NCBI RefSeq assembly: GCF_003391095.1
Contig: NZ_CP031447.1
Span: 3,038,001-3,102,000 of the forward strand
Direction: 5' to 3'
Source of the DNA: Austwickia chelonae
Lineage (GTDB): Bacteria > Actinomycetota > Actinomycetes > Actinomycetales > Dermatophilaceae
Length of the DNA: 64,000 nt
Below are positions 24,003 to 33,040 of the stretch, in pieces. A program made the translations under genes and the position numbers. Numbering within the stretch: the first letter of the stretch is position 1; each line of letters opens with the position of its first letter. The notes below the pieces were generated by a model. That model was not told the origin of the DNA and made no database searches. It was given only the letters and a program-made list of their open reading frames with translations.

Positions 24003-26936
24003 TCAGAGCTTCATGGCCTTGTAGGCGTCCAGGGCCAGGTACTGTCCGGTGCCATTGCGCGGCACGATGGAGATCGTGATGGGCGCTCCGGTGTCGGGCA
24101 GTGCCAGGCGGCGCAGCAGCTGCTTGTACGGCTGGTCGAGGGTGCCCTTGGAGCTGAAGTCGGCCCAGTTGGTGCCGTTCACCTTGAGGGTGCCTGATCC
24201 GCCGTTGGCGAAGACGGTGCCGTAGAGGTCGAAGTGCTTCGTCCCCGCGGGCAGGGTCAGTGTGGCGACCCCGTTGTATCCGATCATCGCCGAGTTGTTG
24301 AAGTACGGCAGGTTGAGGTTACGCATGTCCGTCCACGATCCGACGAAGGTCGCGGTGGAGCTGTTGAGATCGATCCAGCCGGTGGTGTCTTCCCCGACGG
24401 GGCCGGGGAAGGTGACATCGCTCTGCGCCTTGGTGGAGACCACGCTGTTGGAGTCCTTGGCGGTGACGTAGATGCGGTAGTGGTCACCGGGCATCGCGAT
24501 GAACGGCGAGGATGTGGCTGTGGTGTCCTTCAGCCAGGCGATCTCCGGGCCCATGGTGCCGTCGGCGTTGATCTTCTGGTAGCTGGTGGTGTAGCTGACG
24601 GCGTTCGGGGCCGACCAGGTGAACATCGTGGTGGGGAACTGGGCCCCGGCGACGATCTGGTTGGTCACGGTGACGACGGAACCGGTCGGGTTCTTGAAGT
24701 CGAGGGTCCAGGTTGTCGGGGCACCGTCGGCGAAGGTGAACCCGCTGGCCGGCATCGCCTTGACGACGATGCTGGTCTTACCTGCGCTGGACTGCGGCTT
24801 GCCCAGGGTGGCCGGGTCAGCAGCGACGCCGTCGACGTACCAGACAACGCCTTCCTGCACAGGCAGGGTGTAGGTGTCGGTGGTGTTGGTCGGCGTCATC
24901 GGGGTGATGGGGCTGGCGGTACCCGGCTTAAAGGTCCACGGAGCTGGTGCGCTGCCGTCAGGGTTGGGGGCGATGACGTAGACCGAAGAAGCCGGACGTG
25001 CCTTGACCGTGACGATCCCGGAGTAGGGCAGTGCCTTGCCGAGGTCGGTGGCGGCGATGTCCTTGGTCACGCCGTTGGCGTCGGTCACCGAGTAGATCAC
25101 CGTCGGGTCGTTCGGGAAGGTCAGCGTGTAGCTGCTGCCGCCGGCGACCGGGGTCTGGATCGGGGCTGTGGGGGTGATCACCATCGAATTGGTGAAGTTG
25201 TAGTCCCAGGCGCTGGTGACCGGGTTGCCTTGCGCGTCGTTGGCCAGCACAGCAGTCGTGTCGTTGGCAGATGTCCGCACCCATACATGGGTGTAACTAG
25301 CCGGGTCGACATTCGCCCCCATAGCTTTCTGAAGGTCAGTCAGACTGACAGTCTTGCCGTACCAGGTGAAGTCAACGAAACGCCATTCTCCTGCCTGAGG
25401 CTGAGTCGTTCCTGAAGTGATCGCGAACTCATACCCCTTGAGTCCTGATTGCATTGCAGGGAAAGTGACTGCGTCGTTGACCAGACCAGTGGCGTCGATC
25501 CACTTCGGGCCTTCCGGAGTTACCGCCGAGCGGTTGTCGAAGACCTGAGTCCACGTCGTTTTGGTGACCTTCGTGGTGTCGATCGAGTAGTTGTTCGCAG
25601 TGTCAGCAACAGCGGTGAAGGTGTATGTCTCTGGAGGAAGCGTGGTGAAAACTGGAACCTGAGTACCCAGCCGTGAATCTGTCGACGAGTAAGTCACTGA
25701 TGGACCAGGAGTCCCATCCTTACGAGTGCTGGTAACGGTCCACCCCAGGCCGTCAACCTTAGGAAGGACGTAGTAGTCCGCATTACCAGGTCCGTCGACC
25801 AAGGTGGGCGCAGGAATGGCGGAAATCTTAATGGTGTCGGTGAAGCTTGCAGTCACAGTTTTGATCGCAAGACCTGCTGCATCAAACTTGTGGGTGGTAT
25901 CAGTGATGCCAAATATTTTCATCGGCACATTTGCCGCCAAATCAGCAGGGCGCGTAATTGATGTTGCCCCTGCAGGCACTTCCACCAAGCCAGTAGCGGG
26001 ATTTCCAGGAGTAGTATTCGCCGCAACGGCCGCTCTCGCCGATACCAGATCTGTTGGGTCGACGAGGTCTCCCTTTGTGCTGTAGAAGTAAGTCACGCCA
26101 GGGATGTTCGTAAGCGTAACTGTGTCGCTACTCTTCCCGTCTCGATCGTTTACCACTGGAGCGACCCAATTAACTTGGGCCTTATTATCGAGCACGAACG
26201 AGAATGACTTGGTGATTCCCGTATATCCAGTGGCTGGCGCCGCTGTTACTTTAACTTCGACTGCACTGTTCACAGTCAGGACGGCTTGCGCATCAGGCCC
26301 AGCGCTCTCAGGCCAGATGATGCCATGGGTCGTACCATCGATTGTCGCCCCTGAAGTGTTTGCCACGTTCGCCGCAGCCCCGGTTCCAGCACTGTCAGTG
26401 ACAGTCCAGGTAATTCCGGTTCCCTTGGTAACCGTGATAGTTCCTCCAGCTGTCGCCGGGGCAGCTGCCAACGTAGCAGTAGGCGGAGGAATGGACTGAA
26501 CGGAGCAAGTCGCGTCCGTGATGTTAGCAGCAGTCACTACATTGTCAGAAACTTTTGTGCCATCTGGATCATAAATTGCGAGGTCCAGGGCCAGCCCTTT
26601 AACTCCGGAGGTGACCGTCGCATCATAATCAGCAGTAGCAAGGTAATAACGAACCGTCTTACCGTCGGCTGAAAGCACTACCGCGCCCGCCGCAACAGCA
26701 GTCGTTGTAACAGCATCGTTCGTATTCACGGTAGCGTTTGACCCACCCTTAATCGTGTAAGTGCCGGTCTTTGCGGGGAAAGTTATGTAGTCCAGCCCAG
26801 CACCGCCACAGACGTTGGTGAGGGTGACGTCAGCTGCTGCCGCCTGCGCCGCGAGGGGCATGGCCGTCATGCCCGCGAAGGCGAGGGCCATGGTTGCCGT
26901 TGCGGTGAGAAGGCGCTTGCCAGATGTGTGAGACAA
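24003..26936 (-). CDS. Large secreted Ig-like surface protein
   Basis: 977 aa from TTG 26934-26936 (purine stretch AAGAGAG upstream). Signal peptide 1-33 ending AAQAAAA. The rest is Thr/Val/Ala/Asp-rich beta-strand sequence in about eight loosely similar modules of 80-120 residues (markers such as SVTYSS, TYTFTAVADTANNY, TYTLPVQEGVVWYVDG), as in bacterial Ig-like adhesins. The last 120 residues (TGWIDLNSSTATFVGSW, YLALDAYKAMKL) resemble NPCBM/carbohydrate-binding beta-sandwiches. No LPXTG or membrane anchor is seen. The 5' half (25.8-26.9 kb) is lower in GC than the 3' half, which suggests a mosaic. Function, probably adhesion, is inferred. Confidence 0.8.
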   Translation of the reverse strand: MSHTSGKRLLTATATMALAFAGMTAMPLAAQAAAADVTLTNVCGGAGLDYITFPAKTGTYTIKGGSNATVNTNDAVTTTAVAAGAVVLSADGKTVRYYLATADYDATVTSGVKGLALDLAIYDPDGTKVSDNVVTAANITDATCSVQSIPPPTATLAAAPATAGGTITVTKGTGITWTVTDSAGTGAAANVANTSGATIDGTTHGIIWPESAGPDAQAVLTVNSAVEVKVTAAPATGYTGITKSFSFVLDNKAQVNWVAPVVNDRDGKSSDTVTLTNIPGVTYFYSTKGDLVDPTDLVSARAAVAANTTPGNPATGLVEVPAGATSITRPADLAANVPMKIFGITDTTHKFDAAGLAIKTVTASFTDTIKISAIPAPTLVDGPGNADYYVLPKVDGLGWTVTSTRKDGTPGPSVTYSSTDSRLGTQVPVFTTLPPETYTFTAVADTANNYSIDTTKVTKTTWTQVFDNRSAVTPEGPKWIDATGLVNDAVTFPAMQSGLKGYEFAITSGTTQPQAGEWRFVDFTWYGKTVSLTDLQKAMGANVDPASYTHVWVRTSANDTTAVLANDAQGNPVTSAWDYNFTNSMVITPTAPIQTPVAGGSSYTLTFPNDPTVIYSVTDANGVTKDIAATDLGKALPYSGIVTVKARPASSVYVIAPNPDGSAPAPWTFKPGTASPITPMTPTNTTDTYTLPVQEGVVWYVDGVAADPATLGKPQSSAGKTSIVVKAMPASGFTFADGAPTTWTLDFKNPTGSVVTVTNQIVAGAQFPTTMFTWSAPNAVSYTTSYQKINADGTMGPEIAWLKDTTATSSPFIAMPGDHYRIYVTAKDSNSVVSTKAQSDVTFPGPVGEDTTGWIDLNSSTATFVGSWTDMRNLNLPYFNNSAMIGYNGVATLTLPAGTKHFDLYGTVFANGGSGTLKVNGTNWADFSSKGTLDQPYKQLLRRLALPDTGAPITISIVPRNGTGQYLALDAYKAMKL

Positions 26937-27319
26937 GGTGCTCTCTTTTCTTACGTGCCCCGCGCAGGGTCATGCGCAGGACGGCCAGGGATGACGGCAA
27001 CAACTATTGCCACATTTGCCAAGATTTGGAAGTCGAGAAGCAAAAAACATGGCTATTTCTCGCATCATGAAATGGTCATTCGTCCATGACGAACGTGTGA
27101 ATAAGAATCCCTCACGGTCACAGCAATATCACGCCCCCGTGAACGAATTCATACATGTCAAGCACCGACACCACGTCCGGAATACCAGGAACCTGAGCGA
27201 TAACATCCCCGGTTTTCGGCTTCACCACGCCGATATACCGCCGATAAGCCCGGTGAACAACGCAACACCGACCATTCATCCCGGGCGAACAACCGCCCGC
27301 ATCACCGGAGAGGGACGCC
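26937..27319. other. Intergenic region upstream of the surface-protein gene
   Basis: About 380 nt, locally AT-richer at 27000-27120, likely holding the promoter of the minus-strand surface-protein gene. GCCAGGGATGAC (26984-26995) also occurs at 23374-23385. Open frames through here lack convincing protein features. Confidence 0.4.
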
Positions 27320-27487
27320 ATGTGGGAACACCGCGAGAGCCGCATCACCGACGCGCTGGCCCGCGACGAACTCCACTACGCACTCGCCCTGTCCGGCTCC
27401 CTCCAATGGGGCACCACCAGCACCCTCGTCCTGCCCCCGCTGAACGCCCGCAGCACCCCCGACGAAAACCCACCGGTCAACCAGTGA
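27320..27487 (+). CDS. Possible 55-aa protein
   Basis: ATG 27320 with GAGAGGGACGCC upstream, 55 codons, stop TGA 27485-27487. Begins MWEHRESRITDALARDELHY and has strong G/C third-position bias. The 3' end overlaps the stop of the convergent substrate-binding protein gene by 11 nt. No family recognised; could be a chance frame, but ribosome site plus codon bias favour a real small gene. Confidence 0.4.
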   Translation: MWEHRESRITDALARDELHYALALSGSLQWGTTSTLVLPPLNARSTPDENPPVNQ

Positions 27488-28571
27488 GCTTGTTCAACAC
27501 CTCGTCCTTCGCGTAGACGTCCTTCGCCATCGCCCGGGTCACACTCGTCACCGGCATGATCAGCCGCGTCCCGACCTCACGCTTCCCCGTCGACAGGCTC
27601 TGCTTGTCCAAGTTCGGGCGGTCCTTCTTCGTCAGATCCGACACGAAAGTCGCCAACTCCGCGCCGACCCGGTCCTGGTCCTCCCACGTCGTCGCCGCCA
27701 ACTGGCCCGCCATCAACGCCCGCACACCCTCAGCGGACGACCCGGCACCCACCACCACCGGCACCGACTTCTTCAACTCGGCCACCGCCTTCACCGCCGC
27801 GAGCGCCGCCCCGTCGTGCTGGGCGACCAGTGCCTCCGGTGCGCTGTCGGTGTAACGGTCGCGGAAGAGCTGTTCGACGGCTTTGCCGATCTCGCCGCTC
27901 TCGACGGCTGCCCGGTCGAAGTCGGTGCGTCCGCTGGGGAACTCGATGAGTTTCTGGTCTTGTTTCGGTTTGAGTTCGGCGATGGTGGCGTCGAACTGGA
28001 GTCGTGCGGTGACATCGTCCTTGCGTCCGGCGAAGATCTCGACCCGGGAGGGTTCGCCGGGGCGTCGTCCGGCGACGGCGGTGGCGACGGCTTCGCCTTG
28101 GGCTTTGCCGCGGGCCGAGGGGTTCGAGCCGACGTAGTAGTCGATCGATTCGCTGTTGCGGGGTAGTGCGCCGGTGGCGATGACGACGACGCCGGCTTTC
28201 TTGGCCTGGGAGAGCCGTTCGGCGATCCGTCCGCCGTCGAGGGCGTCGACGACCAGCACTTGAGGTTTTTCCTCCAGGAGGAGTCCGACGAAGTGGTCCT
28301 GGTCGTCGGGGCGGTCCGACATCCGTGAGATGACCTTGAAGCCGGCTTTCGTGAGTTCGGCTTTCACGGAGGCTTCCACGCGGCTGCCGAGTGGCAAGGC
28401 CAGGGCGACGGATGAGCCTGCGGCGATCGGGGCGTAGGGCGGCGGGGTCGCCGAGCTCGCTGACTCGCCGCCCTTGTTCTCGCGGGTCGAGCAGGCCGCG
28501 GACGTGGCGACCAGCGCGGCTGCCACCGCGACGGTGAAGAGTTTTGTCCCACCTGTATTCACAGCACGCAC
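27477..28571 (-). CDS. Substrate-binding lipoprotein of sugar ABC transporter type (periplasmic-binding/LacI fold)
   Basis: 364 aa from GTG 28569-28571; GGGAG lies 7 nt upstream, and the longer frame to 28673 is not supported. N-terminal hydrophobic stretch ends LVATSAACS, a somewhat loose lipobox. The body has the type-1 periplasmic-binding layout: SSVALALPLGSRVEASVKAEL, QVLVVDALDGGRIAERLS, AGVVVIATGAL, DYYVGSNPSARGKAQGEAVA, and APEALVAQHDGAALAA. Such proteins deliver sugars or autoinducer-like ligands to an ABC permease, but no permease or ATPase gene adjoins, so it is an orphan receptor. Divergent from the GT-C protein gene. Confidence 0.85.
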   Translation of the reverse strand: MRAVNTGGTKLFTVAVAAALVATSAACSTRENKGGESASSATPPPYAPIAAGSSVALALPLGSRVEASVKAELTKAGFKVISRMSDRPDDQDHFVGLLLEEKPQVLVVDALDGGRIAERLSQAKKAGVVVIATGALPRNSESIDYYVGSNPSARGKAQGEAVATAVAGRRPGEPSRVEIFAGRKDDVTARLQFDATIAELKPKQDQKLIEFPSGRTDFDRAAVESGEIGKAVEQLFRDRYTDSAPEALVAQHDGAALAAVKAVAELKKSVPVVVGAGSSAEGVRALMAGQLAATTWEDQDRVGAELATFVSDLTKKDRPNLDKQSLSTGKREVGTRLIMPVTSVTRAMAKDVYAKDEVLNKLTG

Positions 28572-28798
28572 AGTTCGGCTCCCACCATGACGAGAAGAAC
28601 ACGGACATCGGGTGCCTGGCTGCTGCGGCGTCAACACCGCACCCCCGCAGCACGCCGTCCCCTTACAGAGCACCCTAACCGCGCATACCCGGACAAAGCG
28701 TGACTAAAACACTGGAATCGGTCAGTGCATCGGCGGTGCCCGCTCACACAGCGGGGAAGATCACGAGTCACTGAGGGCGGCTCGCTAGGCTGACGGCC

Positions 28799-30538
28799 GT
28801 GAACCGGACCCAATCCCTCCGCCTTCTCTGGTGTGTCGTCGCTCTCATCGCCGTCGGTGGGGCCATCGCCCGGCTCACCGGACTCGACATCCAGAACTAT
28901 TGGATCGACGAGATCTTCAGCGTCCGCCAGACTGACAGCTCGCTGCTCAAGGTGTTGCGTGTCGGTCGGACGGAGGTCCACCCGCCCACCTACGCCCTGC
29001 TCCTGCATGTGTGGGTGCTCCTCGGCGGCAACACCACCGCGTGGACGCACCTGCTGTCGGCGTTGATCTCCATCGGCGGTATCGCCGTCTCCTACCTGGC
29101 CTTGCGTCGGTCGTCATTGCCCGATGTCGCCCGCGCGATGATCGTCATCGCCACCGCGTGCAGCGGCTTCTCCCTGGCCTATGCCCAGGAGACCCGCGCC
29201 TACTCGCTGATCTGGTTGGCAGCGGTCGGCACCACTGCCACCACGCTGATGATCGTCGAGCAGCTCTCGGCTGCGAAACTCGCCGCGTCCGCCGGGCCCG
29301 ACGCGCCCACTGCACCCGACGGTGATACGGCCGCTGCGACGGCTTCGTCCGCTGAGATGGCTCCGGCCGCGACCGGGGATCAGAAGGCCCCTGAAGGTGG
29401 CGTTGAGAAAACCGATCAGGCGAAAGCCGACCGCAAGATGTGGCTCCCCTGGATCATCTGGGGTCTCCTCGGCTCAGCCGGTCACATGTTCGGCGCGATC
29501 CTCGTCATCGGCGCCGCCGCGACCCTGCTGTTGATGTTCCACCCGTCGTGGAAGAAGATCCTCATCGCCACCGGGATCGCCATCCTGCCCCAGATCAGCT
29601 GGGTCGGATTGGGCCTCGCCATCACCCCCAAGTTCGCCAATGGCGCGAAATGGGCCCCGGCGCCGGATGGTGAGAGCGTGCTCCAGCTGTTCCGCAACAC
29701 CTTCGCGTGGGGGCCGCTCACCCAGGTCGAGGACGGTTTCTACTTCCACGGCATGACCGGGATCATCATCTTCGGCGGCATCCTCGTCCTGGCCCTGCTG
29801 GTCCGCGCCGCCATGGTCGCCACCAGCGGAGGCGCGCTCAATGCCCCGGCCGTCCCCGACGCCGAACCCACCACCGAAGATTCCCTGAACCACGCCGTCA
29901 TCGCCCTGGGCATCCTCACCACCGGCACCATCGTCGCCGTCTACGGAGTCAGCCAGATCGAACACCTGTGGCTGCTCCGCAACATGATCGTCGTCGCCCC
30001 CGCCCTCAGCTGGCTGGTGTGCCTGCTCGTCGTGCTCCTGGCGCCGCGCGGAGCCCTCCGCATGGTGTTCGCCTCGGCGACCGCGATCGCCCTGGTCGCC
30101 TCCATGGTCAGCGCAACCGCTGCGCAACGCATCCCGTACAAGACCGGTTTCCGTGACGCCGTCTACGACATCATGCGGTTCCGCCAGGCCCACCCGGACG
30201 GCTTCGTCCAACACAATGTCGACAGCTGGTGGCTCCTCGGCACCGACCATCCCCGCGACGACAACTCGATGAACAAGATCCTGCTGCCCGGGCAGCGCAT
30301 CTCCCCCGGGCCCTTCCCGAAGAACATCGTGCGTACCGACAAGCCCACCCTCGTCGTCGGTATGCGGCTGCACCTGCGCGACAACGAGAAAAAGGGCCGT
30401 TACATCATGGACAGCCTCGGCGCCGACCGGTGCCGACAGATCATGCACAAAGACGTCACCGTCATCTGGTGCGATGCCCCCACCTCGGCGAACCCCAACC
30501 CGACGGCGAAACCGGCCCCCGACTGGCCCCGCCCCTGA
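28799..30538 (+). CDS. Polytopic GT-C-like glycosyltransferase (mannosyltransferase type)
   Basis: 579 aa. About ten membrane segments with the GT-C hallmark acidic loop early on: WIDEIFSVRQTDS, followed by EVHPPTYALLLHVW and SGFSLAYAQETRAYSL. A 65-residue Ala/Pro/Glu-rich insert (about 165-225) interrupts the membrane core. The C-terminal soluble part (LRDNEKKGRYIMDSLG) faces outward. These enzymes use polyprenyl-phosphate sugars at the outer face of the membrane. GTG 28799-28801 has no ribosome site, but TAGGCT ends 7 nt before it: leaderless start. Confidence 0.8.
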   Translation: MNRTQSLRLLWCVVALIAVGGAIARLTGLDIQNYWIDEIFSVRQTDSSLLKVLRVGRTEVHPPTYALLLHVWVLLGGNTTAWTHLLSALISIGGIAVSYLALRRSSLPDVARAMIVIATACSGFSLAYAQETRAYSLIWLAAVGTTATTLMIVEQLSAAKLAASAGPDAPTAPDGDTAAATASSAEMAPAATGDQKAPEGGVEKTDQAKADRKMWLPWIIWGLLGSAGHMFGAILVIGAAATLLLMFHPSWKKILIATGIAILPQISWVGLGLAITPKFANGAKWAPAPDGESVLQLFRNTFAWGPLTQVEDGFYFHGMTGIIIFGGILVLALLVRAAMVATSGGALNAPAVPDAEPTTEDSLNHAVIALGILTTGTIVAVYGVSQIEHLWLLRNMIVVAPALSWLVCLLVVLLAPRGALRMVFASATAIALVASMVSATAAQRIPYKTGFRDAVYDIMRFRQAHPDGFVQHNVDSWWLLGTDHPRDDNSMNKILLPGQRISPGPFPKNIVRTDKPTLVVGMRLHLRDNEKKGRYIMDSLGADRCRQIMHKDVTVIWCDAPTSANPNPTAKPAPDWPRP

Positions 30539-30582
30539 ACACTCCACGCTGAACCCCTGACGTCGACACCATCGACCCGGAC

Positions 30583-30621
30583 ATGCTGGTGGGCCGCCCC
30601 TACGGGACGGCCCACCAGCAT
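30583..30621. terminator. Bidirectional hairpin between convergent GT-C and RDD genes
   Basis: ATGCTGGTGGGCCG (30583-30596) pairs perfectly with CGGCCCACCAGCAT (30608-30621). Both flanking genes end toward it. Confidence 0.85.
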
Positions 30622-30637
30622 CTGTGATCCCCCAGGA

Positions 30638-31540
30638 TCAGCGTTTCACCACGATCGCCTCGGCGGCTTGGTCATGCCAGCCCCGGTTGCGCCCGGTCGA
30701 GTCGAAGAAAACCGAGAAGGCCCCCAGGCAGAAGAAGGAGTTGGTCACAGACAGGATGAAAAGACGCAGCACGCCTTTCCAGAACCCGATCTGCTGCCCG
30801 TCAGCAACTCGCACCACTCGTATTCCACAGATCTTCTTGCCCCACGTGGCGCCTTGGACTCCATCGAAATACCCGTAATAGGCGTACGGGAGGAGTATGC
30901 CGATGAGGAAGCCCAACACTCCGGCGACCGAAGAAGAACCGCTCTTCCCCCCACCGCCTATCGCAATCAGGATGCCCAGCACGAACACGAGAACGAACAA
31001 GCCCACGAAAATGAAGAAGCCATCCACCAGCAGTGCCAGGACACGCATCCCCGGCGATGCGGGCTGCACCTGAGGGCCGGCCTGACCGTACTGTGACTGC
31101 CAGGCCGGGGCGCCCGCCCCGTAGTTCGGCTGCGCCCACACACCCTGCTGCGGGTTTTGACCAGCAGGTGCCGCGTACTGGCCGTACTGCGGCTGGCCGT
31201 ACTGAGGCTGCCCCTGCGGTTGGCCGTATTGCGGCTGCTGCGGTTGGCCGTATTGCGGCTGCTGCCCGTACTGCGGCTGTGCCTGCGATGGCTGGCCGTA
31301 CTGAGGCTGCCCGGCCGGAGCCTGCCCGTACTGCGGCTGCTGGCCGGCAGCCGCCGAGGATTCGGAACCCCCGTATCCCGGCTGGCCCCACTTCGGGGCA
31401 CCCTGCTGCGCAGAGTTGTTCCCCTGAGAATCAGCGTTCTGCTGTCCCTGCATCGACGGCCACGAAGCCACCGGCCCAGACGCCGGCGGCTGCTGCCCCC
31501 CGGAATTGTGCTGCGGCGGCCCTGTCGGCGTGCCAGTCAT
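30638..31540 (-). CDS. RDD family membrane protein with Gln/Tyr/Pro-rich N terminus
   Basis: 300 aa from ATG 31538-31540 with AGGAAGGA upstream. First 165 residues are low complexity, including about a dozen PQYGQ-type repeats. The C-terminal half is an RDD domain: MRVLALLVDGFFIF, YGYFDGVQGATWGKKICGIRVV and FFDSTGRNRGWHDQAAEAIVV, with three to four membrane helices. RDD proteins are thought to be ion exchangers or membrane adaptors; no function is set. The disordered PQYGQ tail faces the cytoplasm and resembles condensate-forming tracts. Confidence 0.9.
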   Translation of the reverse strand: MTGTPTGPPQHNSGGQQPPASGPVASWPSMQGQQNADSQGNNSAQQGAPKWGQPGYGGSESSAAAGQQPQYGQAPAGQPQYGQPSQAQPQYGQQPQYGQPQQPQYGQPQGQPQYGQPQYGQYAAPAGQNPQQGVWAQPNYGAGAPAWQSQYGQAGPQVQPASPGMRVLALLVDGFFIFVGLFVLVFVLGILIAIGGGGKSGSSSVAGVLGFLIGILLPYAYYGYFDGVQGATWGKKICGIRVVRVADGQQIGFWKGVLRLFILSVTNSFFCLGAFSVFFDSTGRNRGWHDQAAEAIVVKR

Positions 31541-31876
31541 CGTTGTCCTTCCTGTACTGATGGGTGAGCCGCGAAGCATCTGAATGCGAAGTCGCGCTAC
31601 GGGCGTTCCCAGTATCAGGCCCTTCGCCCTGCTGCCACGGCCCAGCACTCCGAAATCGACGATGAGCTTGACCTAATCCCTTGCTATGGAATATTTCTCA
31701 TACAAAAATTGGCGATGCTCCCGCATCCGGAAACACACAGCCCGCCACGCCCCACCTGAATTGCACCTCGGCCACCACCACAGGACACGGCCCGAAGGCT
31801 CTGACCAGCCGATTCGCCTTAGGCGCCTTCCGGCGGGTAGCATCAATGCTCGTTCCCCGGTCTCACCGAGGAGCAG
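31541..31876. other. Intergenic region between RDD gene and tRNA-Arg
   Basis: 336 nt with divergent promoters for the RDD gene and tRNA-Arg. No credible gene; short frames on both strands have no family resemblance. Confidence 0.4.
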
Positions 31877-31949
31877 GCGCCCGTAGCTCAACGGATAGAG
31901 CATCTGACTACGGATCAGAAGGTTAGGGGTTCGAATCCCTTCGGGCGCG
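31877..31949 (+). tRNA. tRNA-Arg (anticodon ACG)
   Basis: 73-nt cloverleaf: acceptor GCGCCCG/CGGGCGC, D arm GCTC-AACGGATA-GAGC, anticodon stem TCTGA with loop CTACGGA, T arm AGGGG-TTCGAAT-CCCTT, discriminator G; CCA not encoded. Anticodon A34 is the substrate of TadA (encoded at 17.3 kb). The accessory island starts immediately after it, so this gene is a candidate integration site. Confidence 0.97.
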
Positions 31950-31970
31950 CTCTGTGTTGAGACAGAAAGC

Positions 31971-32007
31971 AGGCCCTGATCAGCGGAAACGCTGGACAGG
32001 GCCTTTT
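31971..32007 (+). terminator. Terminator of tRNA-Arg
   Basis: AGGCCCTG pairs with CAGGGCCT around a second nested stem CAGCG-GAAA-CGCTG and is followed by TTT; 22 nt after the tRNA. Confidence 0.85.
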
Positions 32008-32041
32008 GCTTGTGCGCTTTCACCGGCGTCGGCCGCTCCTC

Positions 32042-32064
32042 GACCAGTTATCTGACCAGTTATC
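32042..32064. repeat. 11-bp direct repeat just inside the tRNA-Arg island
   Basis: GACCAGTTATC occurs at 32042-32052 and again at 32054-32064. It could be an excisionase or integrase arm site of the element next to the tRNA, but no integrase gene is in the window. Confidence 0.4.
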
Positions 32065-32174
32065 CGCCCGACATACTCACGGGCGCGGGCAGCGGCGATG
32101 GCGATCACCGCCGTTACCGCAGTAGCAGGCTTGCTACGGGCGCTGACAGGCTCGCCACAAGGGGAGGCACCGCC

Positions 32175-32321
32175 GTGATCGCCACGATCCACCTAGTTGT
32201 CCATCCACTGCCGACCTGGCTACTGGCCATCTTCGGTGCGGCGATGGCGGTGAGTGTCGGGCTGACCTTTGTGAATGCATGGCACCGCCACAGCGAACGA
32301 CTGGCGGTCGAGGCCCGATGA
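32175..32321 (+). CDS. Small membrane protein (48 aa) of the tRNA-Arg island
   Basis: GTG 32175 with GGGGAGG 7 nt upstream. Sequence has one membrane segment (LPTWLLAIFGAAMAVSVGL) and a basic tail. Stop overlaps the ATG of the next gene (ATGA), so the two are coupled. Small proteins like this often precede replication or excision genes on actinobacterial integrative elements. Confidence 0.6.
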   Translation: MIATIHLVVHPLPTWLLAIFGAAMAVSVGLTFVNAWHRHSERLAVEAR

Positions 32322-32551
32322 GTCTGCTCACCACGGCACAGGTCGCGGAGCTGGTCGGCGTCAAGGCCACCAGCCTTCGCGGCCTGGTCAGCCGCCTACG
32401 TCAGCAAGGCGTCGAACTCCAGGCACCCAAGGAGCAATGGCCCGACAAGCGCACACCGATGTACGACGAAGCGGTCGTCCGCGCATGGATGGACGCCCGC
32501 CCCGGTCAAGGGAACTGGACCAGGGGCGAGAGCCGCCGAGGCGGACGATAG
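32318..32551 (+). CDS. Excisionase-like helix-turn-helix protein, copy 1
   Basis: 77 aa from ATG 32318, translationally coupled (ATGA) to the 48-aa membrane protein. N-terminal MerR/Xis-type HTH: LTTAQVAELVGVKATSLRGLV, then WPDKRTPMYDEAVVRAWM, the usual wing and helix of small DNA-binding excisionase-like proteins. It aligns along its length with the protein at 41112-41324 (shared LTT-AEL-GVK, RGLV, W-P-TP-YDE). Probably controls excision or transfer of an integrated element; no integrase remains nearby. Confidence 0.75.
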   Translation: MSLLTTAQVAELVGVKATSLRGLVSRLRQQGVELQAPKEQWPDKRTPMYDEAVVRAWMDARPGQGNWTRGESRRGGR

Positions 32552-32592
32552 GCGGAGCGCCGTATGGAATACCTACCGAAGGGATGGATGAA

Positions 32593-32781
32593 ATGACCAC
32601 TCCAACTCTGGCCGTCACCGCCAAACGGTGGCAGGGCGGCTGGGAGCTCCACATCGACGGATATGGAGTCACTCAGTCCCGCACGCTTGACCAGAAGGCC
32701 GCGGAGCGTGAAGTCCACGATTACATGACCCTGGAGACCGGCCAGAAATGCACTGCACCGGTCGCACTAACCGTCGACTGA
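32593..32781 (+). CDS. HicB-like small protein
   Basis: 62 aa from ATG 32593 (GAAGGG upstream). LAVTAKRWQGGWELHIDGYG then TQSRTLDQKAAEREVHDYM has the strand-strand-helix layout of a HicB/RNase-H-like antitoxin domain. No HicA toxin gene is adjacent, so it is an orphan or a regulator. 42 nt downstream of the Xis-like gene and probably in the same transcript; a weak hairpin CCTGA-GAAA-TCAGG with a T-run follows at 32809. Confidence 0.55.
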   Translation: MTTPTLAVTAKRWQGGWELHIDGYGVTQSRTLDQKAAEREVHDYMTLETGQKCTAPVALTVD

Positions 32782-32961
32782 CCGGACGCGGACAGTGAGA
32801 TTCCCTGAGAAATCAGGGCTTTTTCTGTGCCTCTCGAACCGCAATATTAGTGATCATCGGAGTTGCTACCGCGATCGACCTGGGCAGCCGGGCGGTAGTA
32901 GACATCAGGACCGTGATCACTGGCTACGAGGGTCGGCATCGCCGAGACAAGTAGCCCAGCG

Positions 32962-32992
32962 GCCCCGGGAAAAAAGGAGTTTCCCGGGGCCA
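32962..32992. terminator. Perfect 12-bp hairpin
   Basis: GGCCCCGGGAAA (32962-32973) and TTTCCCGGGGCC (32981-32992) around a 7-nt loop; separates the HicB-like gene from the next small membrane gene. Confidence 0.7.
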
Positions 32993-33040
32993 CCCACTCA
33001 ACGTTACTCACCGATCCCCTCGTGACGAAAAGAGAGAAAG

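Noticed and set aside
27118-27275. Minus-strand frame encoding GVVKPKTGDVIAQVPGIPDV
   Set aside because: Looks somewhat protein-like, but lacks a ribosome site, has a poor start context and overlaps the promoter region of the surface-protein gene; not strong enough to call.
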